Shown: in pieces, positions 7,870-17,783 of the stretch
How positions within the stretch are numbered: the stretch's first letter is position 1
Layout of the letters: each line of letters starts with the position of its first letter
Origin: an uncultured Prevotellaceae bacterium
GTDB taxonomy: Bacteria; Bacteroidota; Bacteroidia; Bacteroidales; Bacteroidaceae
Length of the DNA stretch: 64,000 nt
Direction of reading: 5' to 3'
Assembly (NCBI GenBank): GCA_900318885.1
Contig: ONMN01000019.1
Span: forward strand, 1-64,000
Translations under genes and position numbers: made by a program
The notes under the pieces: model-generated
Told to the model about the DNA's origin: nothing
Seen by the model: only the letters and a program-made list of their open reading frames with translations
Database searches by the model: none

Positions 7870-8772
7870 CTACCTAAGTCTTAATGCTTCACCTACCCGA
7901 ATCTGATAGGTCGGAGGAAGGTCGTTCAACTTATATAGTTTCTTTAACTTTATTCCGTAAAGTTGTGAGATAGAGTACATTGACTCGCCTTTCTTAACAT
8001 AATGCATGCGCCCCTTGTAGTCCTTGGGAGCCTTGCTGCGTTTCTTCTTCAACCAAACAATTTCTCCCTCTTCGAGTTTATCATTTTTATTGCGTTCGTT
8101 ATATTTAGCAAGTTTACGATAGGAGATGTCCACTTCTTCAGCTATGCTACGGAAAGTATCACCTTTACGGGCTTTCAAATAATAGTTCTTGTTAAAGAAA
8201 TAGATTTGACGAAGGTCACCATTCTTAACCTGCTGGGCTTGGAATTTATCATATTCCTTAGCCGTATCATATTGATATAGTTTATAGAGCTGAATAATCT
8301 CTATCAGTTTTGTAGCATAAGTTGGACTTGTAGCATAACCACAGGCCTTCAGCCCTTTTGCCCATCCTTTATAGTCAGTCAGTTTCAGTTGGAAAAGACT
8401 GCTATAGCGTTTGCTTGTAGTCAGGAACACCGAATGGTCTTTGAAACTCTCATAAACATTATCGTATGCACGGAAGCATTCGTTACGCTCGTCATCGTCA
8501 TGGTAAACTTTACGCCCCGTCCATCCATTACATTTGATGCCAAAGTGATTGTTGCCTCTGGTGGCCAGTTCGCTTCTTCCTGCCCCGGACTCAAGTACAC
8601 CCTGAGCTAACGTGATACTTGCAGGGATATGATATTTCTGCATTTGTTCAATAGCAATGTCCTTATATAGATTGAAATAATCCTGATAACGCTGATTCCA
8701 GGACATTGACTGCGAAAGAGCCGTTTGGAACACCAAAAACAGGCTGAAAAGTGAAAATATTGTTCGTTTCAT
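7870..8772 (-). CDS. Secreted glucosaminidase with two LysM domains
   Basis: A signal peptide (residues 1-20, cleavage after TALS) precedes a mannosyl-glycoprotein endo-beta-N-acetylglucosaminidase/FlgJ-type domain (about 30-165). Its motif 'ITLAQGVLESGAGRSELA' holds the expected catalytic Glu, followed by 'NNHFGIKCNGW' and a late 'YATKLIEII'. Two LysM repeats close the protein (about 197-245 and 256-300), which would bind peptidoglycan. The role is cleavage of glycan strands in the cell wall. It is read from TACTTTTG at 8796-8803, divergent from the cytidine deaminase promoter. Confidence 0.88.
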   Translation of the reverse strand: MKRTIFSLFSLFLVFQTALSQSMSWNQRYQDYFNLYKDIAIEQMQKYHIPASITLAQGVLESGAGRSELATRGNNHFGIKCNGWTGRKVYHDDDERNECFRAYDNVYESFKDHSVFLTTSKRYSSLFQLKLTDYKGWAKGLKACGYATSPTYATKLIEIIQLYKLYQYDTAKEYDKFQAQQVKNGDLRQIYFFNKNYYLKARKGDTFRSIAEEVDISYRKLAKYNERNKNDKLEEGEIVWLKKKRSKAPKDYKGRMHYVKKGESMYSISQLYGIKLKKLYKLNDLPPTYQIRVGEALRLR

Positions 8773-8791
8773 GAATAAAAATCTGAATTAT

Positions 8792-8823
8792 TTTGCAAAA
8801 GTAGAGAAAAATAATTAAATTTG
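8792..8823 (+). promoter_or_regulatory. Promoter of the cdd remnant and probably malic enzyme
   Basis: TTTG at 8792-8795, 20 bp, TAAATTTG at 8816-8823. It overlaps the divergent -7 box at 8796-8803. No other promoter is visible before the malic enzyme gene, 24 bp after cdd. Confidence 0.7.
8796..8803 (-). promoter_or_regulatory. -7 box of the LysM glucosaminidase gene
   Basis: TACTTTTG on the minus strand, 23 nt before the ATG at 8772. It lies inside the divergent promoter at 8792-8823, so the two polymerases would compete. Confidence 0.6.
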
Positions 8824-8842
8824 CAACAAAAATTGAAAGATT

Positions 8843-9157
8843 ATGAAGGAAATAGAGGTAAAACCCCAGGAAAATGCGGCTTTTCCGGCTGGCATATGCG
8901 CTGAGCGTTCAGCTATTTTTGCAGCTGGTGCACAATATCCTGACCAGCCTGTCGTTATGTTGGCCATTGCAGCCCGCAGCAGAGAAGGAGAGTTTACCGA
9001 AGAGCCGGTTAGTCCCTGTGGTACCTGCCGACAGGTACTTATTGAGACCGAGACTCGCTTTCAGCATCCCATTCGTATACTTCTTTATGGTCAGCGTTGT
9101 GTATATATTCTGGATAGTATAAAACAGCTGATGCCTCTATCGTTTACTGAATTCTAA
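8843..9157 (+). CDS. cdd: Cytidine deaminase, internally deleted
   Basis: The first seven residues (MKEIEVK) look like a normal cytidine deaminase start, and the frame then jumps straight to PQENAAFPAGICAERSAIF. The zinc site is present (CAE and PCGTCRQ), as are the downstream core and C-terminus. The segment normally between them is missing: about 55 residues containing the first helix, the 'YSxFxVGAA' strand and the start of the G-x-N-x-E-N substrate motif. Length is 104 against about 160 for the family. The deletion keeps the reading frame. The product would lack part of the nucleoside pocket and is probably inactive, unless the gap is an assembly error. A full promoter (8792-8823) is intact. 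Confidence 0.75.
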   Translation: MKEIEVKPQENAAFPAGICAERSAIFAAGAQYPDQPVVMLAIAARSREGEFTEEPVSPCGTCRQVLIETETRFQHPIRILLYGQRCVYILDSIKQLMPLSFTEF

Positions 9158-9181
9158 ACAACTTAACTTATATAATATAAA

Positions 9182-11485
9182 ATGGTAAAGATCTCGAAAG
9201 AGGCCGCCCTGCAATATCATGAGTCAGGCCGGCCTGGTAAAATTGAAGTAAAACCAACTAAAGCGTATCGTACACAAACAGACCTGTCACTGGCCTATTC
9301 CCCTGGAGTGGCTTACCCTTGTTTGGAAATACAGGAAAATCCGGATGATGCCTATAGATATACCGACAAAGGAAATCTTGTGGCAGTGATATCCAACGGA
9401 ACTGCCGTTCTCGGTTTAGGTGATATCGGTGCAATGAGCGGAAAGCCCGTTATGGAGGGTAAGGGACTGCTTTTTAAGATTTACGGTGGAATAGACGTTT
9501 TTGACATCGAAGTTGACGAAAAAGACCCAGAGAAATTCTGTGAGGCAGTAGAGAAGATTGCGCCGACCTTTGGCGGTATCAACCTCGAGGACATCAAGGC
9601 TCCTGAGTGTTTCTATATTGAGGAACGCTTGAAAAAGACACTTGACATTCCAGTGATGCACGACGACCAACATGGCACCGCCATCATCTCTGCTGCAGGA
9701 CTGAAAAATGCATTGGAGGTTATAGGAAAAGACATTGCAAAAGTCCGTATTGTTGTCAATGGTGCTGGTGCTGCAGCTATCTCGTGTACTAAATTATATA
9801 TGGCCATTGGTGCCCAAAAGGAAAACATTGTCATGCTCGACTCAAAGGGCGTTATTTCTGTTGAACGTCAGGACTTAAACGAGCAAAAGAGATTCTTTGC
9901 TACTAGCCGTAAGGACATTCACACACTGGAAGAAGCAATTAAAGACGCTGATGTTTTCGTAGGATTATCCAAAGGTAACGTGCTTTCAAAAGATATGGTG
10001 AAGTCAATGGCCAAAGACCCTGTCATTTTTGCATTGGCCAATCCTGTTCCTGAAATATCCTATGAAGACGCCATGGATGCACGTCCTGATGTGCTGATGT
10101 CAACAGGGCGTACGGACTATCCGAACCAAATCAACAATGTCATAGGTTTCCCATATATCTTCCGCGGTGCATTGGACGTTCATGCCACAGCCATCAACGA
10201 AGAAATGAAGTTAGCCGCCGTTCATGCCATTGCCGATTTAGCCAAACAGCCCGTGCCCGATGTTGTAAATGACGTGTATAAGGTCAATAACCTTAGTTTC
10301 GGTCGTGATTACTTTATCCCGAAACCCGTTGATCCACGACTGATTACTGAAGTATCAGCAGCTGTAGCTAAAGCTGCAATAGACAGCGGTGTCGCACGCA
10401 AAAAGATTACCAATTGGGAAGAATACAAAAAATCGCTTAGCATTTTGCTGGGTCAGGAGACAAAGCTTACCCAACAGCTCTATGCCACAGCAGCCAACCA
10501 TCCACAAAGAGTGGTATTCGCAGAAGCTGTTCATCCTACCATGCTAAAAGCTGCTGTTCAAGCCAAGGCTGAAGGAATTTGTCATCCTATTCTACTGGGT
10601 AATGACGAGTACATTGCTAAACTTGCCAAGAAACTCGATTTGAATATCGAGGGTATTGAGATTGTCAACCTGCGTCATCCAAGTGAACAAGAGCGTCGCG
10701 AACGTTATGCCCGTATCCTTGCAGAGAAGCGCCAACGCGAAGGTTATACATTTCAGGAAGCGAACGATAAGATGTTCGAACGCAACTATTTCGGCATGAT
10801 GATGGTTGAAACCGGTGAGGCTGACGCATTCCTTACGGGACTTTATACAAAGTACTCGAATACGATTAAGGTTGTAAAAGAAGTCATTGGCATCCGTCCG
10901 CAATACAAGCATTTTGCAGCAATGCACATCATCAATTCTGCCCGCGGTACACTCTACATAGCAGACACGCTGGTCAACGAGAACCCTGATACAGAGACTC
11001 TTATCGATATCGCGAAACTAGCAAGCAAAAGCGTTAGGTTCTTTAATGAAAAGCCTGTTGTAGGCATGATAAGCCACTCTAATTTCGGTAGTAGCCAAAG
11101 CGAAGGCGCACTGAAAGTAAAAAATGCCACAATGTACATGCAGGAGCGTTATCCCGATCTTCCCATTGACGGAGAACTGCAGTTAGGTTTTGCTCTCGAC
11201 GATGATTTGCGTGATGAACAATATCCATTCACACGTCTGAAGGGCAAAAAAGTGAATACGCTTGTATTCCCCAACCTCACATCTGCACGTTCATCATACA
11301 AAATGTTGCAGATGCTGGGAGCAGATGCCGAAATCATTGGTCCAATACAAGTAGGACTTAATAAACCAATCCACTTCGTCGACTTTGGAGCATCTGTACG
11401 AGACGTTATGAACATCGTTGCAGTTGCCACGATCGATGCTTACGTTGACAAACTGAAGAAGAAAATAACAGCAATTGACGAATAA
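9182..11485 (+). CDS. maeB: NADP-dependent malic enzyme with phosphotransacetylase-like domain
   Basis: The enzyme decarboxylates malate to pyruvate with NAD(P)+ as acceptor. It has 767 residues, the usual length of the large MaeB type. The malic domain (about 1-160) shows '[13 protein letters not shown]', '[20 protein letters not shown]' and 'DIKAPECF'. The dinucleotide-binding domain (about 165-405) has '[11 protein letters not shown]'. The C-terminal part (about 430-767) resembles phosphate acetyltransferase ('VVFAEAVHP', '[13 protein letters not shown]', '[12 protein letters not shown]') and is regulatory in characterised homologues. It probably shares the cdd promoter, since only 24 bp separate the two genes. 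A hairpin terminator follows at 11519. Confidence 0.95.
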   Translation: MVKISKEAALQYHESGRPGKIEVKPTKAYRTQTDLSLAYSPGVAYPCLEIQENPDDAYRYTDKGNLVAVISNGTAVLGLGDIGAMSGKPVMEGKGLLFKIYGGIDVFDIEVDEKDPEKFCEAVEKIAPTFGGINLEDIKAPECFYIEERLKKTLDIPVMHDDQHGTAIISAAGLKNALEVIGKDIAKVRIVVNGAGAAAISCTKLYMAIGAQKENIVMLDSKGVISVERQDLNEQKRFFATSRKDIHTLEEAIKDADVFVGLSKGNVLSKDMVKSMAKDPVIFALANPVPEISYEDAMDARPDVLMSTGRTDYPNQINNVIGFPYIFRGALDVHATAINEEMKLAAVHAIADLAKQPVPDVVNDVYKVNNLSFGRDYFIPKPVDPRLITEVSAAVAKAAIDSGVARKKITNWEEYKKSLSILLGQETKLTQQLYATAANHPQRVVFAEAVHPTMLKAAVQAKAEGICHPILLGNDEYIAKLAKKLDLNIEGIEIVNLRHPSEQERRERYARILAEKRQREGYTFQEANDKMFERNYFGMMMVETGEADAFLTGLYTKYSNTIKVVKEVIGIRPQYKHFAAMHIINSARGTLYIADTLVNENPDTETLIDIAKLASKSVRFFNEKPVVGMISHSNFGSSQSEGALKVKNATMYMQERYPDLPIDGELQLGFALDDDLRDEQYPFTRLKGKKVNTLVFPNLTSARSSYKMLQMLGADAEIIGPIQVGLNKPIHFVDFGASVRDVMNIVAVATIDAYVDKLKKKITAIDE

Positions 11486-11518
11486 TAAGAAATCAGCTCT
11501 TTAATATTTTTTAAGTAA

Positions 11519-11556
11519 AAAAACGACCCGTTGGAGAACAACGAGCCGTTTTTTTT
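11519..11556 (+). terminator. Terminator after malic enzyme
   Basis: Arms AAACGACCCGTTG and CAACGAGCCGTTT pair over 13 positions with two mismatches around the loop gagaa, followed by eight T. The rpoD -7 box starts 3 bp after the T-run. Confidence 0.7.
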
Positions 11557-11558
11557 CG

Positions 11559-11566
11559 TAACTTTG
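11559..11566 (+). promoter_or_regulatory. -7 box of the sigma factor gene
   Basis: TAACTTTG directly after the malic enzyme terminator. The -33 region would fall inside the terminator hairpin; no clear TTTG is present there. Confidence 0.55.
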
Positions 11567-11642
11567 CACCGCTTTTAAAAGTAATATTTTGCACACGTTC
11601 CTGATTATCAGGCGATTAAGACGTTTTAAGAAAGTTTTTAAG

Positions 11643-12515
11643 ATGAGACAATTAAAGATTCAGAAGAGTATTACGAACCGTTCGAGTGAGGCACTGGATA
11701 AATATCTGGTTGAAATCGGTCGTGCACCATTGATTAGCATCGATGAAGAAATCGAACTGGCTCAGAAGATCCGTAAGGGTGGTCCTGAGGGCGAGCGTGC
11801 CAAGGACAGACTGGTAACGGCAAACCTCCGATTCGTAGTATCCGTCGCTAAGCAGTATCAGCATCAGGGATTGACGCTGACTGACCTTATCGACGAGGGT
11901 AACATTGGCCTTATTAAGGCTGCACAGAAGTTCGATGAGACTCGAGGCTTCAAATTTATTTCATATGCTGTATGGTGGATTCGCCAAAGCATTCTACAGG
12001 CTATCGCAGAGCAAAGTCGTATCGTCCGCCTGCCTCTCAACCAAGTAGGTTCATTGAGTAAGATTAATCATGAGATTAACAAGTTTGAGCAGGAGAACCA
12101 GCGTCATCCGTCCATCTCGGAATTGAGTGATGCTACAAGCCTGGACGAAGAGAAAATCTCGCAATCTATGATGGCTGACGGTCATCATGTATCAATTGAT
12201 GCTCCTTTCCAGGATGGAGAGGACAATTGTATGTTGGACGTGATGGCTTCTGGTGATGATTCCCGCACTGACCGTCAAGTTGATCATGAGTCAATGGCAC
12301 TTGAACTGAACAACGTACTACAAAAAGTATTAAAAGAACGCGAAATTACCATCATCCGCGAATGTTTCGGTATTGGTTGCCACGAAAAAGGCCTTGAAGA
12401 GATTGGCGACCAACTGGGCTTGACTCGTGAACGTGTACGTCAAATTCGCGAAAAGAGCATTGCAAAGCTCCGCGATTCGGGCAATGCACGCATCTTAATG
12501 AAATATTTGGGCTAA
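11643..12515 (+). CDS. rpoD: Primary sigma-70 family RNA polymerase sigma factor
   Basis: This is the short Bacteroidota form of the housekeeping sigma factor (290 residues, no region 1.1). Region 1.2 starts at 'YLVEIGRAPLISIDEEIELA'. Region 2 contains 'TDLIDEGNIGLIKAAQKFD' and the -7 recognising 'FISYAVWWIRQSILQ'. Region 3 follows, and region 4.2 has the helix-turn-helix 'LEEIGDQLGLTRERVRQI'. The ATG at 11643 (MRQLKIQKS) is preferred over an upstream in-frame ATG because this N-terminus is the conserved one. It would be the factor that reads the TTTG/TAnnTTTG promoters seen throughout the window. Confidence 0.93.
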   Translation: MRQLKIQKSITNRSSEALDKYLVEIGRAPLISIDEEIELAQKIRKGGPEGERAKDRLVTANLRFVVSVAKQYQHQGLTLTDLIDEGNIGLIKAAQKFDETRGFKFISYAVWWIRQSILQAIAEQSRIVRLPLNQVGSLSKINHEINKFEQENQRHPSISELSDATSLDEEKISQSMMADGHHVSIDAPFQDGEDNCMLDVMASGDDSRTDRQVDHESMALELNNVLQKVLKEREITIIRECFGIGCHEKGLEEIGDQLGLTRERVRQIREKSIAKLRDSGNARILMKYLG

Positions 12516-12542
12516 AAGTTTTGTGACTCCATTTTTTTTTCG

Positions 12543-12550
12543 TAATTTTG
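12543..12550 (+). promoter_or_regulatory. -7 box of the DUF5686 gene
   Basis: TAATTTTG fits TAnnTTTG and lies 26 nt before the ATG at 12577. It excludes the upstream GTG at 12523 as a start. Confidence 0.55.
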
Positions 12551-12576
12551 GGGTCGTGAATCAGAAGCTACGCATA

Positions 12577-14583
12577 ATGATATTGATGCTGGGCATGATG
12601 ACACTCATGTCCAGCTTTTGTTTGGCCCGCAGTTCAACAGACTCATTGATATTGAATCGAGTTTGGAACTACCGGCGAAACTTTACTATTCCAGTTAATG
12701 GAATAGAACAAAACGTATATATGCGTTATAGCTTTGGCATGGATCGACGCAACGCCTTATTGTTTCTGGTGCCTACGATGTATGTCATTGCATCGGGCGA
12801 CCGTCATTATGTGGGTGAGGCCTATTGCAAACTAAAATTCCGCGATGTTGATGAATACGACGTAAAAAGACAAGTCGTGTGGGGAACCATTCCTCGACAG
12901 CGCACAGCAATGCCCATCCTATTAGAATTCAGCACCCCTGATTTCTATGACGACACACTTTATCCAGACCATATTCTCTCACCCTTTTACAAGGGAAACA
13001 GTTTCTTATATAATTATAAAATAAGGTTAGTAGAGGATAACATGGCCGTCATCCGCTTTGCGCCTATTAAGAAAAACACCCAGTTGGTAAAAGGCTTCGC
13101 TACTGTCAACGTCAATACAGGCAGACTGCAGTCAGTTGATTTTGAAGGCGAGTTCGATATGGTCGCCTTCAAAGTATCGGCTGAAATGAATGCGAAAAAT
13201 ACGCAGTCAAAACTACCTTTGCGGTGTACTACTGATGCAAGGTTCAATTTCTTAGGAAATCAGGTGACTGCCAATTTTACAGCAGTTTATGATTGCCCAC
13301 AAACGCTCCCTGACTCACTCGACAACGAGAAAGACCGTACTTTGATGGAAGAGTTACGACCCATCCCGCTGAACCAACGTGAACAGGAAATCTATGCCCG
13401 ATATGACAGCATCCATAATGCATCAAAAGATACTACCGCTGTGGACTCAACTCAGGTGGAGCACCATCATAAAAGTGAATGGCTAAAGACACTAGGATGG
13501 GATATTATTGGCTATAACCTCATCAATGGCAACAGTTCTGATGTCGGTGCCGTATCCATGCGCTTTTCACCTTTGCTAAACCCACTTTATCTTGGTTATA
13601 GCAAGAGTCGAGGTATCAGCTACAAATTAAAACTCGGTTTCAAATACAATTGGAATGCTTACCGCTATTTGACGCTAAACCCGCAGTTCGGTTATAACTT
13701 CAAACTGAATCAGTTTTTCTACGAAGTTCCTCTGCGTATGACCTATAATCCTAAACGCAATGGTTACGCACAAATCACATGGGCCAACGGCAACCACACC
13801 TCGAATAGTACGTTGGCAGATGATTTTCATCGTATCATGGGTGATACTATCAGTATGCCTGATTTCAAGGATATGCATATTCGAGCTGTTAATAATGTTG
13901 TCGCCTACGATTGGCTGGAAATCATGACAGGCTTGGTATTCCACCGGCGTAAGTCCTTAAATTCGGAACTCATGGAGGAAGCTGGATTGGATTGGGATTT
14001 CCGAAGCTTCGCTCCCCTACTGACTGTCAGGCTAACCCCATGGCGCAATGGACCAACTTTGACTGCCAACTTCGAACAAAGTATCCAGGGTGTGTTCGGT
14101 GCTAATCTCGACTATCAGCGTTGGGAGTTTGATGCTTCCTATCTAAAACGCTTACGCGGTTTGCGCATTCTGAACTTGCGAGGTGGTGCTGGTTTTTACA
14201 CTCAGCGTAATTCCAATTACTTTGTTGACTACGAAAATTTCCGCGACAACAACCTTCCTACAGGTTGGGAAGACGACTGGGCCGGCCAGTTCCAGTTGCT
14301 CAGCAGTTCATGGTACAACCAGTCAAACTATTATGTTCGAGGACATGCATCATTCGATACACCAATGTTGCTTCTCTCTTACCTGCCACTTATTGGGCGA
14401 TATATTGAAATAGAACGTCTCTATGTTAGTGCACTTTCCATACAGCACACCAGACCCTATTTCGAACTGGGTTACGGATTGACCAATCGCTATTTCTCCA
14501 CAGCAGTCTTCACCAATCTGCTCGGAGGTAAAATCCAAGAATTTGGTTGTAAATTCACCGTAGAAATATTCAGAAGATGGTAA
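12577..14583 (+). CDS. DUF5686 family outer-membrane protein
   Basis: This 668-residue exported protein has a hydrophobic N-terminal signal (MILMLGMMTLMSSFCLA). A middle domain follows, with the family's 'FAPIKKNTQLVKGFATVNVNTGRL' region. The second half is a beta-barrel rich in aromatic alternation, ending in an outer-membrane type C-terminus (FTVEIFRRW). Many DUF5686 proteins carry an N-terminal carboxypeptidase-like domain; this one lacks it. Function is unknown; the family is confined to Bacteroidota. The start at 12577 is chosen from the promoter at 12543. Its last 7 bases overlap the start of addA, so the two may be co-transcribed. Confidence 0.8.
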   Translation: MILMLGMMTLMSSFCLARSSTDSLILNRVWNYRRNFTIPVNGIEQNVYMRYSFGMDRRNALLFLVPTMYVIASGDRHYVGEAYCKLKFRDVDEYDVKRQVVWGTIPRQRTAMPILLEFSTPDFYDDTLYPDHILSPFYKGNSFLYNYKIRLVEDNMAVIRFAPIKKNTQLVKGFATVNVNTGRLQSVDFEGEFDMVAFKVSAEMNAKNTQSKLPLRCTTDARFNFLGNQVTANFTAVYDCPQTLPDSLDNEKDRTLMEELRPIPLNQREQEIYARYDSIHNASKDTTAVDSTQVEHHHKSEWLKTLGWDIIGYNLINGNSSDVGAVSMRFSPLLNPLYLGYSKSRGISYKLKLGFKYNWNAYRYLTLNPQFGYNFKLNQFFYEVPLRMTYNPKRNGYAQITWANGNHTSNSTLADDFHRIMGDTISMPDFKDMHIRAVNNVVAYDWLEIMTGLVFHRRKSLNSELMEEAGLDWDFRSFAPLLTVRLTPWRNGPTLTANFEQSIQGVFGANLDYQRWEFDASYLKRLRGLRILNLRGGAGFYTQRNSNYFVDYENFRDNNLPTGWEDDWAGQFQLLSSSWYNQSNYYVRGHASFDTPMLLLSYLPLIGRYIEIERLYVSALSIQHTRPYFELGYGLTNRYFSTAVFTNLLGGKIQEFGCKFTVEIFRRW

Positions 14584-17500
14584 AACCACTAACTATCTAC
14601 AAAGCCAGTGCCGGTTCCGGAAAGACTTTTACGCTGGCAACAGAATATATCAAGCTACTCGTCAAAAATCCGATGAGTTATCGTTCCATCTTAGCCGTGA
14701 CTTTCACAAACAAAGCAACGGAAGAGATGAAGATGCGTATCCTCAGCCAGCTTTATGGAATATGGAAAAAGCTGCCCGATTCATCGGATTACCTGCAACA
14801 CATTGTTGCTGCGACAGGTCTTTCCGAGTCTCAGGTCAGCCAACGTGCAGGCGAAGCTCTTCACCAGTTGCTACACAACTACAACTATTTCCGTGTAGAA
14901 ACCATCGACACTTTTTTCCAGAGTGTCCTTCGCAATCTTGCCCGTGAATTGGACTTGACTGCCAACCTCCGCATCGGACTGAACGATATTCAAGTGGAAG
15001 AACAAGCCGTCGACCGTCTTATCGACTCCCTCACCCATACTGACGTCATGCTGCAATGGTTGCTGAAATATATTATGGAGACTATCAGCGACGACCGCTC
15101 CTGGAACATCATCGGACAGGTAAAGCAGTTCGGACGCACCATCTTCCACGATTTTTATAAAGAAAAGAGCGACGAACTGAAACAACTGATTAACCAAAAA
15201 GATTTCCTAAGCAGCTATATGAGTCAGATGCGCCAGATTCGTTCCGATGCACTCCAGCGAATGAAGGAAATTGGCGACCATTTCTTCGATGTTCTCCATC
15301 AAGAAAACCTTTCCGCTGAAGATTTCTCTTATGGCAAATCCGGTGTAGCGGGGTTCTTCATCAAACTTCAAAACGGCCAATTCGATGAAGGCATCATAGG
15401 CAAACGCGTTACCGACTGCATTGAAGACACTACCAAATGGTGTGGCAAGAAAAACGACCGTGCTGACTTCATCTATTCCCTAGCAGACACCACGCTCGTC
15501 CCCATCTTGCAAAAAGCAATAGCCGAGCAGCCCCGTCAGTGGAAACTCTACAAGTCTGCCGACCTGACCTTGCAACATCTGAACCAATTGCGTCTGCTAG
15601 GTAGTATTGAACAGAAGGTTCGTGAGATGAACAGCGAGGCCAACCGCTTTCTACTCAGCGATACCCAGCAACTGCTCCATTCGCTCATTAAAGACAGCGA
15701 CTCCCCGTTCATCTTTGAGAAAATTGGCACTCAACTGGAGCACATAATGATTGATGAGTTCCAAGATACTTCGACCGTTCAGTGGCAGAACTTCAAGATT
15801 CTCCTGCAGGAATGCATGAGTCACGTCGATACCGAGAATCTCATTGTGGGTGACGTCAAGCAAAGCATCTACCGTTGGCGTTCAGGCGACTGGCGACTCT
15901 TGAATGCCATCGACCAAGAATTTCCTCAAGCAGATTCGATGATGGAAATCCGTCCACTGGACACGAACTACCGTTCTGAACGGCGGATAATTGAGTTCAA
16001 CAACACTTTCTTCATCGAGGCAGCCCTGCAGGAATATAATTCGCAGCGCGAGAACTATCCATCGGGTGCTGAACTCCTCAAGCACGCTTATGACGATGTT
16101 GCCCAGAAAGTTCCGGAAAAGCGGAAGACGAATGGCTTTGTCAACATCCGACTGTTACCGGCAAAGGACTACCAAGCAGAAACCCTACAACAACTGACCG
16201 ATACCGTGTCCATGCTTCTCGAAAAAGGAGCAAAGCCGCAAGATATCGCCATTCTCGTGCGAACTAACAGCACCATTCCTTTGGTGGCTGACTATTTCAG
16301 CGAGCACATGCCTCAAATACGCATCGTTAGTGACGAAGCCTTCCGCCTCGATGCCTCCGTCAGCGTCTGCCTGCTCGTTCAGGCACTCCATGTGCTTACC
16401 CACCCCGACGACCAGCTGGCCAAGGCGACCATCGCCAAACTCTACCAGCGCACCGTACTCGGCAATTCGGTTGCCGAAAGCGAGCTGTTCATCAAGGACC
16501 ATCCTATCGACGACCTGCTGCCTCCCGACTTCACCCAACAGACCGCCACCCTACTCCATTTGCCACTCTACGAACTGACTGAACGTCTCTTTCATATCTT
16601 CCAACTCGACCGTCAGAAAGAGCAAAGCGCCTACGTCTGTGCCTTCTACGACCAGCTGAACAAATTCACGCTCGACAACAGCACCGACATTGATGCCTTT
16701 GTCCATGAATGGGAGGAAACTATTTGCAGCAAGACCATCCAAAATACTGCCACCGACGGCATCCGCATTCTCTCCATCCACAAGAGCAAGGGTTTGGAAT
16801 TCGACCATGTCCTCATTCCCTTCTGCGACTGGCGCCTCGAACACAGCGACATTCTCTGGTGCCAGCCCAAGGAGTCGCCGTTCGATGCCCTCCCCATCGT
16901 CCCCGTCGACTATAGCGGCAAGCAGATGATGGGTACCATTTACGAACCAAACTACTTGGACGAACATCTTCAGAATACCGTCGACAACCTGAATCTGCTC
17001 TACGTGGCTTTCACACGAGCTTCCAAAAACCTCTTTGTCCTAGGCCGTCGAAATTCCAAAGGTAGCCGTTCGGCACTCATCGAATCCGTATTGTCCAACC
17101 TGAATCTCGACGACAGCACACTGGAGGGAATGGCAGATAACGAGTCGCCCATCGAGTTTACCTATGGTGAACTCTACGTAGAATCCGAGAAGCCAAAGGA
17201 TACAAAGACTGCCAACGTCTTCCTGCAACCCGTCACTCCCCAGTCCGTCACCATCGAGAGTTTTGATGTCAAGACCGAATTCCGTCAGAGCAACAAAAGC
17301 CGTGATTTTATCGAGGGCGACGACGAACAACAGGAGCTAAGCTATATCAAAATCGGCAGTGTGTTACATAATGTATTCTCGACCATTCGCACCAGCGCTG
17401 ATATCGAACGCGCGCTGGCACAATTGCAACACGACGGCGTGCTCTACGACGATGAAGTGACCGCCGAGAAAGTCACCAGCATGTTACGCCGTCGACTCGA

Positions 17501-17783
17501 AAGTCCACGTATCAAGGACTGGTTCTCCGACCGCTGGCAGCTGTTCAACGAGTGTAGCATTCTCACACTCGACGCTCAGGGCAACATGCTGGAGCGTCGT
17601 CCCGACCGCGTGATGACTGACGGACACGAGACCCACGTCGTCGATTTTAAGTTCGGACGCCCACAGACTGAATACCATGAGCAGGTCCGCGAATACATGC
17701 AACTGCTGCGTTCTATGGGAATGCCTAATGTCAAGGGCTGGCTCTGGTATGTATATATAAATAAGGTAGAAGAAGTGATATGA
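14577..17783 (+). CDS. addA: AddA-like UvrD helicase/exonuclease V subunit
   Basis: This is the helicase and nuclease subunit of the AddAB-type enzyme that resects DNA double-strand ends for RecA (1068 residues). Walker A is ASAGSGKT at residues 10-17. Motif Ia is 'VTFTNKATEEMKMRI', motif II 'MIDEFQDTSTVQW', motif III 'GDVKQSIYRWR', motif V/VI 'LSIHKSKGLEFDHV' and 'LLYVAFTRA'. The C-terminal RecB-type nuclease core is visible as 'VVDFKFG' about 40 residues from the end. It overlaps the DUF5686 gene by 7 bp and addB by 4 bp (ATGA), so addAB is one unit. Confidence 0.92.
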   Translation: MVKPLTIYKASAGSGKTFTLATEYIKLLVKNPMSYRSILAVTFTNKATEEMKMRILSQLYGIWKKLPDSSDYLQHIVAATGLSESQVSQRAGEALHQLLHNYNYFRVETIDTFFQSVLRNLARELDLTANLRIGLNDIQVEEQAVDRLIDSLTHTDVMLQWLLKYIMETISDDRSWNIIGQVKQFGRTIFHDFYKEKSDELKQLINQKDFLSSYMSQMRQIRSDALQRMKEIGDHFFDVLHQENLSAEDFSYGKSGVAGFFIKLQNGQFDEGIIGKRVTDCIEDTTKWCGKKNDRADFIYSLADTTLVPILQKAIAEQPRQWKLYKSADLTLQHLNQLRLLGSIEQKVREMNSEANRFLLSDTQQLLHSLIKDSDSPFIFEKIGTQLEHIMIDEFQDTSTVQWQNFKILLQECMSHVDTENLIVGDVKQSIYRWRSGDWRLLNAIDQEFPQADSMMEIRPLDTNYRSERRIIEFNNTFFIEAALQEYNSQRENYPSGAELLKHAYDDVAQKVPEKRKTNGFVNIRLLPAKDYQAETLQQLTDTVSMLLEKGAKPQDIAILVRTNSTIPLVADYFSEHMPQIRIVSDEAFRLDASVSVCLLVQALHVLTHPDDQLAKATIAKLYQRTVLGNSVAESELFIKDHPIDDLLPPDFTQQTATLLHLPLYELTERLFHIFQLDRQKEQSAYVCAFYDQLNKFTLDNSTDIDAFVHEWEETICSKTIQNTATDGIRILSIHKSKGLEFDHVLIPFCDWRLEHSDILWCQPKESPFDALPIVPVDYSGKQMMGTIYEPNYLDEHLQNTVDNLNLLYVAFTRASKNLFVLGRRNSKGSRSALIESVLSNLNLDDSTLEGMADNESPIEFTYGELYVESEKPKDTKTANVFLQPVTPQSVTIESFDVKTEFRQSNKSRDFIEGDDEQQELSYIKIGSVLHNVFSTIRTSADIERALAQLQHDGVLYDDEVTAEKVTSMLRRRLESPRIKDWFSDRWQLFNECSILTLDAQGNMLERRPDRVMTDGHETHVVDFKFGRPQTEYHEQVREYMQLLRSMGMPNVKGWLWYVYINKVEEVI

